A stretch of DNA of 9,000 nucleotides from Clostridiales bacterium (GCA_017577345.1 PITX01000038.1:1-9000), one strand, 5' to 3'. Numbered from the stretch's first letter, positions 1 through 7,208 are shown. Notes: generated by a model from the sequence alone, not told the origin. A program made the numbers and translations.

Positions 1-1470
1 GTCCTTCACAACGCAGATGCCGCCGCGGTTTTTGATGATCTGATTTGACGCGAATGCCATATCCTCCGCCGTAGCACCGACAACGATGATGTTGTGGGAG
101 TCATGGGAGATCGATGTTGCGACTGCACCGCATTTCAGCCCGTACCCCTGAATGTAGCCCAGACCGATGTGACCGGTATTCTTATGCCGTTCCAGAACAG
201 CGATTTTCAAAATGTCCCGCCCGAGATCCGGCTTGTCTGTTCTGCCGTTGTCCGTCGAAACGATTTCTCCGGGCACCATGCCGATGATCCCTCTTTGCAC
301 GCCGTCCGGGAAATCCGACGCGGCAAGCGGCTGCAGGCGGAAGGTGCTATGCGCATGCTCCTCCAGCCGTTTTTCGATGCCCGGCACAGCAAAGTCGATC
401 AGCTTACCATTCTCGCAGACGATTTTGCCGCTCTTCACGGTCATAACGACCTGCAGGTGCGTTGTGTCATCCAGCACGGTAAAGTCTGCAAGATAGCCCG
501 GAGCGATCGCACCGCGGTCATACATGCGGAAATACTGTGCCGCATTCCATGTTGCTGCACGAATACAGGTCAGCGGGTCTGCGCCGTATCGGACTGCCTC
601 ACGGATGATATAGTCGATGTGTCCAAGCTCCAGAAGGTCACTGGGGTGCTTGTCGTCCGTGCAGAACAGGCAGCGATCCGCATAGGCTTCCTTCAGCAGC
701 GGAGAAAGTGCTTTCAGGTTGCGCGCGGCTGTGCCCTCGCGGATCATGATGTACTGACCTCTGCGCAGCTTCTCCAGTGCCTCGTCTGCGTCCGAGCACT
801 CGTGATCCGAGCCGACACCTGCAGCGATATAGGCATTGAGTTCCTTTCCTGCAATGCCGGGTGCGTGACCGTCTGTTACCTTGCCGTGACCGTCTGCCGC
901 CGCAATTTTGGAAAGGACCTCCGGGTCATTATGTACCACACCGAACGCATTCATCATCTCCGCAAGTCCGAGTACGCGCCTGTCTGCGTAGAAACGGTCA
1001 ATATCCTTCCAAGACAGCTCTGCACCCGCTTCATCCAGCGGTGTGGCCGGGACACAGGACGGCAGAACGAACCGCACATCCAGCGGCAGTCCCTCTGTGG
1101 CGGCGAGCATATACTCGATGCCGTCCGTTCCCATGACATTCGTGATCTCGTGCGGGTCGGTCACAACACAGGTCGTGCCGTGCGGGACGACTGCCTTTGC
1201 AAATTGTGCGGGGCTGACCAGACTGGATTCCAGATGAATGTGGGCATCAATAAAGCCGGGTGCCACCAGTTTTCCTGCTAAGTCAAGCTCTTTTTCACCG
1301 TCATAGCTGCCGATACCGACCACTTTTCCTGCCGAAACGGCGATGTCACCGTGCTCTATCCGGCGGGTAAAGACATTGTAATAATCCGCGTTTTTGAGAA
1401 CAAGGTCTGCCTTCTTTGCGCCGGTGGCAGCTTCGACAAGCAGTTTTTTCTCTGCAAGAATCGTATTCAT
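1..1470 (-). CDS. ade: Adenine deaminase, partial (C-terminal end beyond window)
   Basis: Cytoplasmic metal-dependent amidohydrolase that converts adenine to hypoxanthine plus ammonia in purine salvage. I translated 490 codons from the ATG at 1468-1470 to the window edge with no stop; family members are usually about 570-600 residues, so roughly the last 80-110 are missing. Seen: an N-terminal composite beta domain, then the amidohydrolase HxH metal motif in GFIDAHIHLES (H77, H79), TDPHE (H107), GLAEMMN (E171), DGHAPG (H202), GSDHE (H223), and TDDKHP with a catalytic-type Asp (D272/D273). The C-terminal domain motif SHDSHN lies at 455-460. All expected ligands are present, so it looks intact. 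The start is supported by AAAGGAG about 10 nt upstream. No promoter is evident in the 85-bp gap to the upstream permease gene, so it is probably co-transcribed with the transporter past the 1501-1540 hairpin. It encodes the likely enzymatic partner of the importer. Confidence 0.95.
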   Translation of the reverse strand, partial: MNTILAEKKLLVEAATGAKKADLVLKNADYYNVFTRRIEHGDIAVSAGKVVGIGSYDGEKELDLAGKLVAPGFIDAHIHLESSLVSPAQFAKAVVPHGTTCVVTDPHEITNVMGTDGIEYMLAATEGLPLDVRFVLPSCVPATPLDEAGAELSWKDIDRFYADRRVLGLAEMMNAFGVVHNDPEVLSKIAAADGHGKVTDGHAPGIAGKELNAYIAAGVGSDHECSDADEALEKLRRGQYIMIREGTAARNLKALSPLLKEAYADRCLFCTDDKHPSDLLELGHIDYIIREAVRYGADPLTCIRAATWNAAQYFRMYDRGAIAPGYLADFTVLDDTTHLQVVMTVKSGKIVCENGKLIDFAVPGIEKRLEEHAHSTFRLQPLAASDFPDGVQRGIIGMVPGEIVSTDNGRTDKPDLGRDILKIAVLERHKNTGHIGLGYIQGYGLKCGAVATSISHDSHNIIVVGATAEDMAFASNQIIKNRGGICVVKD

Positions 1471-1500
1471 GGATGAAACACTCCTTTATTTTCTGTACGA

Positions 1501-1540
1501 AACGGGATCAAGAACCCCGCGGTACTTGATCCCGTTTTTT
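1501..1540. terminator. 12-bp perfect hairpin between permease gene and ade
   Basis: The arms 1501-1512 and 1525-1536 pair perfectly around a 12-nt loop. On the plus strand the hairpin is followed by six T (1535-1540), giving a textbook terminator. On the minus strand, where the genes are, only three U precede a C, so termination of the transporter mRNA would be weak. It may act as an attenuator or mRNA 3' stabiliser between the permease gene and ade, or as a stop for antisense transcription. Confidence 0.6.
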
Positions 1541-1555
1541 GATTTGGATGAAATG

Positions 1556-2575
1556 CTATCTTTCTTCGCGGAAATACGGAAGTCCGAGAGATGCGGGAGG
1601 CTGATCCTCCGGCTTGCGGCGGAAGGAGACGATCATCAGGATCGCCAGCGTCGCAAGATAAGGCAGCATCTTGAACAGCTCCATGGAGCTGCGGTCCAGT
1701 CCGGGAATATAATAGTAGGACCAGTAGAGCACGCCGAACAGATAAGCACCCCAGATGGCACGGATGGGCTTCCATGTGGTAAAGATAACAAGCGCAACAG
1801 CCAGCCAGCCCAGTGCTTCGATGGTACCCAGAGACTCCCAGGTGCCGCCGATGTAGGACATGACATAGTACAAGCCGCCCAAGCCGGAAATTCCGGCGCC
1901 GATGCAGGTAGCCAAATACTTGTACTTGGTGACATTGATACCGGCAGCGTCTGCGGTGGCAGTATTCTCACCCACGGAGCGCAGGCAGAGACCGGAACGG
2001 GTCCTCTTAAAGAAGAACCACATCGCAATGGCGATCGCAATGGCGACATAGGTCAAGAAGCCATAGGAGAACAGCAGGTTGCCGAGTCCGATATGGGGTG
2101 TCAGATCGTCCAGCCACTTGACAAGCTTCTCGGAGTAGGCAGTAAAGACCGTGTTGGTAATCGGGACCTTGATCTGACCGGGCTGACCGCCGGCAAGCTT
2201 TGTCAGCGAGCAGCCGAAGAAGTTGCCCACGCCGGAGCCGAATATCGTCAGCGTCAGACCGGTAACATTCTGGTTTGTACGAAGCGTAATGGTCAGGAAG
2301 GAATAGATCAAGCCTGCCGCCATAGATGCCGCAAAGGCAGCAACAAGTGCCACAACCAGGCAGATAATCTGGTTGGTACCGCCGCCCTGGACCTCATAGA
2401 AGTAGGCGGCGATCAGACCTGCGATCGCACCAATGTACATAATGCCGGGCACACCCAAATTCAGGTTGCCGGATTTTTCGGTGAGGATTTCACCCAACGC
2501 ACCCAACATAATCACCGTGCCGAACACGATGGCAGAATGCAGCAGAGTCGGTAAGGAAGTCAGAAATTCTAACAT
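1556..2575 (-). CDS. ABC transporter permease, BMP/nucleoside type (NupQ/YufQ-like)
   Basis: Second membrane subunit of a purine nucleoside-type ABC importer; 339 residues, full length for the family. It is hydrophobic throughout with about eight to ten membrane segments, for example near residues 11-30, 44-60, 70-96, 172-189, 218-240 and 254-266. Family signatures are EKSGNLNLGVPG (33-44) and SGLCLRSVGENTATADAAGI (194-213), the cytoplasmic loop that couples to the ATPase. The C-terminus is a basic, Pro-rich tail. The start ATG lies 2 nt after the stop of the preceding permease gene, and its ribosome binding site (AAGGAGG) is inside that gene's last codons, pointing to translational coupling. 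It should form a heterodimeric channel with the product of 2578-3738. The family includes guanosine and general nucleoside importers of Bacillus; the exact substrate here is inferred from family and neighbours only. Confidence 0.93.
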   Translation of the reverse strand: MLEFLTSLPTLLHSAIVFGTVIMLGALGEILTEKSGNLNLGVPGIMYIGAIAGLIAAYFYEVQGGGTNQIICLVVALVAAFAASMAAGLIYSFLTITLRTNQNVTGLTLTIFGSGVGNFFGCSLTKLAGGQPGQIKVPITNTVFTAYSEKLVKWLDDLTPHIGLGNLLFSYGFLTYVAIAIAIAMWFFFKRTRSGLCLRSVGENTATADAAGINVTKYKYLATCIGAGISGLGGLYYVMSYIGGTWESLGTIEALGWLAVALVIFTTWKPIRAIWGAYLFGVLYWSYYYIPGLDRSSMELFKMLPYLATLAILMIVSFRRKPEDQPPASLGLPYFREER

Positions 2576-2577
2576 AA

Positions 2578-3738
2578 TCAGCCCTCCTTCTTGTTGCGGC
2601 CGAGCTTGACCTTGTAGTTGATGAAGAACTCACTGCCAAGGATAAAGAACAGCACAACACCACTAATGATTTCGGATGCATATTCACTGATCTGGAAGTC
2701 TGTTGCAATCTGCGATGCGCCCTTGTCCAGGAAGACCAGCAGCACAGAGATCAGGAACATCACGAAGGGGTTCATCTTTGCAAGCCATGCGACGATGATG
2801 GCGGTAAAGCCACGCCCGTCCGCAGAGCTTGTGGAAATGGTATGGTCTACAGCAGAGACGATCATAAAGCCCGTCAGACCGCAGACAGCACCGGAAAGTG
2901 CCATGGTACGGACATACAGGTTGGGAACCCGGATGCCGGAATAGCGCGCCGTGTTTTCGGAGTCGCCGACAACTGCAATCTCATAGCCATGCTTTGTCTT
3001 GCGCAGGTAGATGTACATAAAGACTGCAACAGCCAGAACGATCAAGACAAGCCACATATAGTCGTTGCCGAACTTGACCGGGTTATCGTTCTTGAACATG
3101 TCGCCGATCCAGCCGATGCGCTCCTTGCCCTGATAGCGGATGGAACCGACGGAGTTGGATCCCGGAGGATTTTCCCACTTGGAGACGCAAAACGCCGTCA
3201 GACGGATGGCAATGTAGTTCATCATCAGGGTAAACAGAGTCTCATTGGCATTCCATCTTGCCTTGAAGAAGCCGGGAATGATACCCCAGATAGCACCGGC
3301 AAGGATGGATGTCCCGATCATGCAGACAAAGAGCAGTGGGGTCGCCATTTTGCCTGCAAAGTTGATCATAAAAAATGCGGAGGCGATGCACCCAACCAAA
3401 ACCTGACCTTCGGCGCCGATATTCCAGAACTTCATCTTGAAGGCGGGTGCAAGGCCGATGGAGATACAGGCAAGAATCATCACATCACGGATGAAGTACC
3501 ATGTCTTCGGCGTGAAACTGAAGGTAAAAATCTGAGTAAACAGGCTCTTTTCATCAAAAGCGCCCTTCCACATGGAAGCATAGACCTCCAGCGGATTCAT
3601 CTTGACAAGCGAATAAATGATGATTGCAGAGACGATCAGAGAAAGGACAACCGCTATCAGACGAATTCCCCATGCACGGGGCTTGGAAATCCCGTCACGC
3701 TTGGAAATACGAATCAGAGGTTCATGATGTTCATGCAT
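2578..3738 (-). CDS. ABC transporter permease, BMP/nucleoside type (NupP/YufP-like)
   Basis: First membrane subunit of the importer; 386 residues. A charged, His-rich N-terminus (MHEHHE) precedes a first membrane helix near 24-44 and an extracytoplasmic stretch around 48-80. Then come further helices (about 85-100, 112-127, 133-153, 225-245, 274-296, 311-335, 355-373). Characteristic motifs are FWNIGAEGQ (104-112), NANETLFTLMMNYIA (163-177) and HGYEIAVVGDSENTARYSGI (250-269), the ATPase-coupling loop. The start ATG (3736-3738) overlaps the end of the ATPase gene by 8 bp and is preceded by AAAGGAGGG at good spacing. The C-terminus KKEG-stop carries the ribosome binding site of the next permease gene. 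Partner of the 1556-2575 permease and the 3731-5281 ATPase. Confidence 0.93.
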   Translation of the reverse strand: MHEHHEPLIRISKRDGISKPRAWGIRLIAVVLSLIVSAIIIYSLVKMNPLEVYASMWKGAFDEKSLFTQIFTFSFTPKTWYFIRDVMILACISIGLAPAFKMKFWNIGAEGQVLVGCIASAFFMINFAGKMATPLLFVCMIGTSILAGAIWGIIPGFFKARWNANETLFTLMMNYIAIRLTAFCVSKWENPPGSNSVGSIRYQGKERIGWIGDMFKNDNPVKFGNDYMWLVLIVLAVAVFMYIYLRKTKHGYEIAVVGDSENTARYSGIRVPNLYVRTMALSGAVCGLTGFMIVSAVDHTISTSSADGRGFTAIIVAWLAKMNPFVMFLISVLLVFLDKGASQIATDFQISEYASEIISGVVLFFILGSEFFINYKVKLGRNKKEG

Positions 3739-5281
3739 TCTCAGCGCCCTCCTTTCTGAATTGGGTCATCAGCAGACCGACTTCTTCCTTGGTGACGCTG
3801 TGGGCATCTACAATGCCGCTGACCTGACCGCCGCAGAGGACGAGAATTCGGTCGCACAGCTCCAGAAGGACATCGAGGTCTTCGCCGACATAGATGACGG
3901 CAACACCCTTCATCTTCTGCTCGGTAAGAAGGTTATAGATGGTATAGGAAGTGTTGATGTCCAGACCGCGGACAGCATACGCTGTCATCAGCAGTGTGGG
4001 GTTGCAGGAAATCTCACGGCCGACCAGAACCTTCTGCACATTGCCGCCGGAAAGGCGGCGGATGGGAATGCGGTTGTTGTTGGGCGTGACAACTTCCAGG
4101 TCATTCACGATTTTTTCTGCAACGCCGGCAGGATACTTCTTGTCGAGGAAGGGATTACCCTTGCCGCGGCGGAAGGTACGGAGCATCACATTGTCGTTGA
4201 TGCACAAAGAGCCGGCAAGTCCCATGCCGAATCGATCCTCCGGCACGAAGGAAAGCAGAACACCGTCATGGATAATATCCAACGGATCTTCGCCCACCAG
4301 TGACTTTTCTTCTCCTTCCGGAGAGATATAGGTGATTTCGGCACCCGGCTGCAGTTTCTGCAGACCGGCAATGGACTCGAGAAGCTCTTTCTGACCGGAG
4401 CCGGCAATACCGGCAATGCCGAGTATTTCGCCGCCGAAGGCATCAAAGGCAACATTGTCCAGCTTCTTGACGCCTTCCTTATCCAGAACGGTCAGGTTCT
4501 TTACACGCAGACGGTCTTTGCACTCCTCCGCCTTGGGACATTTGATATTCAGGGAGACGGAATGGCCGACCATCATATCGGTCAGAGACTGCTGCGAAGC
4601 CCTGGCCGTCTCCACATCACCGATGTACTGACCCTTGCGCAAAACCACAACACGGTCGGAAACATCCAGCACCTCATGCAGCTTGTGCGTAATGATGATA
4701 ATTGCCTTGCCATCCTTTTTCATGTTGCGCATGACCTTGAACAGCTTGTCTGTTTCCTGCGGGGTCAGAACTGCGGTAGGCTCATCCAAAATCAGGACAT
4801 TGGCACCGCGGTAGAGCACCTTAACAATTTCAACCGTCTGCTTCTGGGAAACAGACATATTGTAGACCTTCTGATCCGGATCGATATCGAAACCGTAGCG
4901 GTCGGCAATCTCCCGAACCGCCTTGCGGATGGAGGCCTTGTCCAGCTTGCCCTTATCTCCCTCCAGACCGAGGACGATATTCTCGGCAGCCGTGAAGACA
5001 TCAACCAACTTAAAGTGCTGATGGATCATGCCGATGCCATGGGCAAAGGAATCCTTGGGAGAACGGATCGTAACCTCCTCCCCGTCCACGAATACCTGCC
5101 CCTCATCGGGAAAGTAGATGCCGCCCAGCATGTTCATCAGTGTGGTCTTTCCGGAACCGTTTTCGCCAAGCAGCGAGAGAATTTCGCCCTTGTGTAGCTG
5201 CAGCGAGATGTTGTCGTTTGCAACAACCGGACCGAAACGCTTGGTAATGTTGCGCAGTTCAATCGCGTTTAGATTATCCAA
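3731..5281 (-). CDS. ABC transporter ATP-binding protein with two ATPase domains (NupO/YufO-like)
   Basis: Cytoplasmic energy subunit; 516 residues with two fused nucleotide-binding domains, as usual for nucleoside and sugar importers of this type. Domain 1: Walker A GENGSGKT (39-46), Q-loop IHQHF (86-90), signature MSVSQKQ (142-148, Ser where LSGGQ-type motifs have Gly), Walker B LILDEPTA (163-170), switch His in ITHK (H199). Domain 2: degenerate Walker A GIAGSGQKE (291-299), good signature LSGGN (410-414), and a Walker B region LLMTAYAVRGLD (430-441) without the usual Asp-Glu. So one ATP site is probably catalytic and the other structural. The start is the non-standard TTG at 5279-5281: AAGGA sits about 8 nt upstream, and the in-frame ABC fold begins a few residues later. 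It overlaps the following permease gene by 8 bp, and its own promoter lies at 5363-5391. Confidence 0.95.
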   Translation of the reverse strand: MDNLNAIELRNITKRFGPVVANDNISLQLHKGEILSLLGENGSGKTTLMNMLGGIYFPDEGQVFVDGEEVTIRSPKDSFAHGIGMIHQHFKLVDVFTAAENIVLGLEGDKGKLDKASIRKAVREIADRYGFDIDPDQKVYNMSVSQKQTVEIVKVLYRGANVLILDEPTAVLTPQETDKLFKVMRNMKKDGKAIIIITHKLHEVLDVSDRVVVLRKGQYIGDVETARASQQSLTDMMVGHSVSLNIKCPKAEECKDRLRVKNLTVLDKEGVKKLDNVAFDAFGGEILGIAGIAGSGQKELLESIAGLQKLQPGAEITYISPEGEEKSLVGEDPLDIIHDGVLLSFVPEDRFGMGLAGSLCINDNVMLRTFRRGKGNPFLDKKYPAGVAEKIVNDLEVVTPNNNRIPIRRLSGGNVQKVLVGREISCNPTLLMTAYAVRGLDINTSYTIYNLLTEQKMKGVAVIYVGEDLDVLLELCDRILVLCGGQVSGIVDAHSVTKEEVGLLMTQFRKEGAENA

Positions 5282-5314
5282 TCAGATCATCCTTTCCTCG
5301 GTAGATTCTTGTAC

Positions 5315-5344
5315 TGCCGGGAGAACGCGACGAAGCCCCGGGCA
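5315..5344 (-). promoter_or_regulatory. GC-rich hairpin in the leader of the ATPase mRNA
   Basis: The arms 5315-5321 and 5336-5344 form a seven-pair stem with one bulge in an otherwise AT-rich leader, between the predicted start of transcription near 5356 and the ribosome binding site near 5290. There is no U run behind it, so it is not a terminator. It matches no purine riboswitch core I know. Function is unknown; it could stabilise the mRNA 5' end. Confidence 0.35.
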
Positions 5345-5362
5345 TCATACAATTCTGCATTC

Positions 5363-5391
5363 ATCATATCACAAAAAATGTCGGATGTAAA
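5363..5391 (-). promoter_or_regulatory. Sigma-A type promoter of the ATPase-permease-permease(-ade) unit
   Basis: On the minus strand the -35 box is TTTACA (5386-5391) and the -10 box is TATGAT (5363-5368), separated by 17 bp; each matches consensus at five of six bases. An A-rich tract lies just upstream (about 5392-5430), which could act as an UP element. Transcription should begin near 5356, leaving a leader of about 75 nt. It sits immediately downstream of the binding-protein terminator, so the membrane complex has its own promoter. Confidence 0.7.
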
Positions 5392-5434
5392 CAATTTTTT
5401 TGAATATCTAAAACTTTTTTTGGGAGTTTTTAAC

Positions 5435-5464
5435 AAAAAAGCACCCGCCCGAAGGCGGGTGCTT
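5435..5464 (-). terminator. Intrinsic terminator after the BMP lipoprotein gene
   Basis: The arms 5441-5449 and 5454-5462 are perfectly complementary, with A-U extensions to 11 pairs and a TTCG-type tetraloop, followed on the minus strand by six U (5435-5440). It begins 15 bp beyond the stop codon of the lipoprotein gene. It should end most binding-protein transcripts, with any read-through feeding the ATPase and permease genes. Confidence 0.92.
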
Positions 5465-5478
5465 CATAGAACATAGAA

Positions 5479-6738
5479 TTAGTTCAGCGGGGTGATGCCG
5501 TCAATGATGGTGGCAAAGGCCGGAGCGGACTGGAAGTAGGATTCATGGTAGTAGCCATCGAAAACTGCTTCGTCAGCATCGGGAGTCCAGTCGCCGTCAG
5601 TGTCGGTTGCGAAGCAGGATTCCATCTTAGCACCGCCAACAGTGAAGTTGTTGATGTCAAAGACATGGATCTCGCCTGACTTGATGCCGGCGATCGCATT
5701 GTCAATGGCTTCCTGCGTGCCTTCTGCAACATTCGGGCCGAGCGGAGTCAGAGCAACAGCATCGGTTTCGAAGCCTTCGCACCAGTTGGTAGCGAACTCA
5801 GTGCCTTCCAGGACTGCCTTGAATGCGTAGGTGTAGAATGCGCCCCATTCGTTGGTCGGGGAAACCAGAGCGGCATTGGGAGCAGCAGCCAGCATATCGA
5901 CGTTGTAGCCAACGGAGTATACGACCTCGCCCTTTGCCCATGCTTCTTCGCAAGCGGTGGGAGCACCGGTGGAGTCAGCGTGCTGACCGATGATGCAGCA
6001 GCCGCGATCCATCAGAGCAACAGCAGCTTCCTTCTCGCCAACCTGGTCGAACCAAGAGCCGGTGTACTGAACATCCATGACGACATTCGGGCAGACGGAC
6101 TTGATGCCAAGGAAGAAAGAGGTAAAGCCGGAAATAACTTCTGCATAGGGGAATGCGCCGACATAGCCGATCTTGACATTTTCGCCGTCATAGTTTTTGT
6201 CGGTAAGCTTGCCGTCAGCAATCAGTTCGTTCACCTTCATGCCTGCGACGATGCCGGCAACATAACGAGCCTGATAGATGCCGGTAAAGGCATTGTGGAA
6301 GTTTGCAAGACCGGAAGCCTTAGCTGTATCGCCGGTGCAGGCGACGATCTGGATGTCGGGGTACTCTTCAGCGGCTTCCTGTGCATAGGACTGATGGCCG
6401 TAGGAGTTGGTCAGAACCAGTGTGCAGCCCTGATTGATGCAGTCAACGATAGCGTCCTTGCATTCGGAAGACTCTTTTACATTGTACTTCCAAACGATAT
6501 TGGTTGCCTCGTCCAGACCGCAGTTTGCAACAGCGGCGCGGACACCCATGATGTGTGCGTAGGTGTAGCCTTCGTTCTCATCGCCAACGAGCACAACGCC
6601 GATCTTGATGTCGGAATCAGCGGGCGCAGCGGTCTCGGGAGCATCAGTTGCATCGGGATCAGCAGGTTCACTGGCGCAGCCGACAAATAATGCTGCAATC
6701 ATTGCAACACAAAGAAGCAGTGCGAGAAGTTTCTTCAT
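5479..6738 (-). CDS. BMP/PnrA-family substrate-binding lipoprotein of ABC importer
   Basis: Extracellular lipid-anchored receptor that captures the substrate for the neighbouring ABC importer. 419 residues from the chosen start: MKK, a hydrophobic signal segment (4-18), and a lipobox ending in Cys21 (FVGC). A flexible Asp/Pro/Ala-rich linker (about 24-42) leads into a two-lobe BMP fold starting at IKIGVVLVG. Motifs seen: EGYTYAHIMG (about 56-65), LTNSYGH, a hinge segment KIGYVGAFPYAEVISGF (about 189-205), and IIGQHADSTGAP (about 249-260). I placed the start at the second Met (6736-6738) because AGGAGG lies 8 nt upstream of it and only 2 nt from the in-frame ATG at 6742-6744. Known family members bind purine nucleosides, but this one has GYTYAHIMG and HADSTG segments unlike the PnrA motifs I remember, so a purine base is also possible. 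It has its own promoter and terminator. Confidence 0.93.
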   Translation of the reverse strand: MKKLLALLLCVAMIAALFVGCASEPADPDATDAPETAAPADSDIKIGVVLVGDENEGYTYAHIMGVRAAVANCGLDEATNIVWKYNVKESSECKDAIVDCINQGCTLVLTNSYGHQSYAQEAAEEYPDIQIVACTGDTAKASGLANFHNAFTGIYQARYVAGIVAGMKVNELIADGKLTDKNYDGENVKIGYVGAFPYAEVISGFTSFFLGIKSVCPNVVMDVQYTGSWFDQVGEKEAAVALMDRGCCIIGQHADSTGAPTACEEAWAKGEVVYSVGYNVDMLAAAPNAALVSPTNEWGAFYTYAFKAVLEGTEFATNWCEGFETDAVALTPLGPNVAEGTQEAIDNAIAGIKSGEIHVFDINNFTVGGAKMESCFATDTDGDWTPDADEAVFDGYYHESYFQSAPAFATIIDGITPLN

Positions 6739-6789
6739 TTTCATTTCCTCCTAATTCTTACAGGAAAACAATCTCCTGTTGATAACTGA

Positions 6790-6818
6790 ATTATAGCACG
6801 AAATTATCATACATACAA
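6790..6818 (-). promoter_or_regulatory. Promoter of the BMP lipoprotein gene
   Basis: On the minus strand a perfect -10 box TATAAT (6790-6795) lies 17 bp from a weak -35 box TTGTAT (6813-6818). Transcription would begin near 6783, giving a leader of about 45 nt that contains AGGAGG and a small hairpin (arms 6760-6765 and 6774-6779). An overlapping alternative (TTGCTC, 17 bp, TATGAT) lies slightly upstream. The weak -35 is compatible with regulation. Confidence 0.65.
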
Positions 6819-6850
6819 GATTTTTTATGAGCAATACACAAAAAACGGCA

Positions 6851-6894
6851 GGTTGCACAATTTGTATTTTTTATTTTTAGACAAATTGCAAACC
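6851..6894. repeat. AT-rich imperfect inverted repeat upstream of the BMP promoter
   Basis: The arms 6851-6865 and 6881-6894 are complementary at about 13 positions with small bulges, around a 15-nt T-rich loop. The element ends 33 bp upstream of the -35 box. It could be an operator, or a terminator for transcription entering from the IS relic. It does not match the Firmicutes PurR box as I know it. Confidence 0.4.
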
Positions 6895-6941
6895 ATTTTT
6901 TGATGCTGAGCTCGACCGCATCTACGCCGCGTGAGCCGCGC

Positions 6942-6992
6942 CGGATTTGCCTTTTCGCTCGTCGCTCCGCTCCTCCCTCAAAAGCAAATCCG
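6942..6992. repeat. GC-rich long hairpin next to the IS200 relic
   Basis: Nine perfect pairs (6942-6950 with 6984-6992), then after one bulged base four A-T pairs, enclose a loop made of CGCTC/CCGCTCC-like short repeats. The composition is far more GC-rich than the AT-rich DNA on either side. It resembles a small dispersed palindromic element, but only one copy is visible here. Confidence 0.4.
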
Positions 6993-7010
6993 TTCTACCC
7001 CAAATTTTTG

Positions 7011-7100
7011 CTAACTATTGCATAATTCTCGGAGAATTTTCGCTACATATTGACATCTCCATGTAGTATGATCTAAACTATTGATGTCATTTTCTTTCAC
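7011..7100 (-). pseudogene. IS200/IS605-type transposase (TnpA) relic, internally deleted
   Basis: On the minus strand a GTG at 7098-7100 follows GAGGAGG (7109-7115) by 8 nt. It opens a 29-codon frame ending in TAG: it begins VKENDINSLDHTTWRCQY and continues VAKILRELCNS. The first block matches the start of IS200 Y1 transposases (SLxHTxWxCxYHIVFAPKYRR) and the second matches the later KILRxLCxxKGVE block. The HIVFAPKYRR segment with the metal-binding region is missing between Tyr and Val, and after the stop the frame still reads QKFGVER. This is a non-functional fragment of a normally about 150-residue protein. Intact copies may exist elsewhere in the genome. Identification is by motif memory, not by search. 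Confidence 0.7.
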
Positions 7101-7129
7101 GATGATGACCTCCTCATTATTTTAGTTGT

Positions 7130-7145
7130 GTGGTCGGCAAACCAC
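7130..7145. repeat. Small hairpin in front of the TnpA relic
   Basis: The arms 7130-7134 and 7141-7145 (GTGGT/ACCAC) pair around a 6-nt loop, about 30 bp upstream of the relic start. IS200/IS605 elements carry subterminal hairpins recognised by TnpA, so this may be the remaining left end. The outer border of the element cannot be fixed. Confidence 0.35.
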
Positions 7146-7208
7146 TTCTACTATAATGGGGAGCTTTTTTCTTGTCTACTTCTCTCCTCGCTGGAAGCTA
7201 TTTTTTTG

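Noticed and set aside
94..1281. 395-codon plus-strand open frame
   Set aside because: It is exactly antisense to adenine deaminase, whose motifs are all intact. The plus-strand product is Cys/Arg-rich with no recognisable fold and no ribosome binding site.
1394..2554. 386-codon plus-strand open frame
   Set aside because: Antisense to the second permease gene, spans the hairpin and gene border, and its translation looks like a reverse-strand shadow (many Gln, Asp, His).
2842..3759. 305-codon plus-strand open frame
   Set aside because: Antisense shadow of the first permease gene, which has conserved family motifs and coupled start sites.
5282..5362. Riboswitch in the ATPase leader
   Set aside because: There is a GC-rich hairpin but no conserved aptamer core and no terminator or anti-terminator pair.
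6739..6850. Purine riboswitch in front of the transporter
   Set aside because: The leader from the predicted start near 6783 is only about 45 nt, too short for a purine aptamer, and no three-way junction core is visible.
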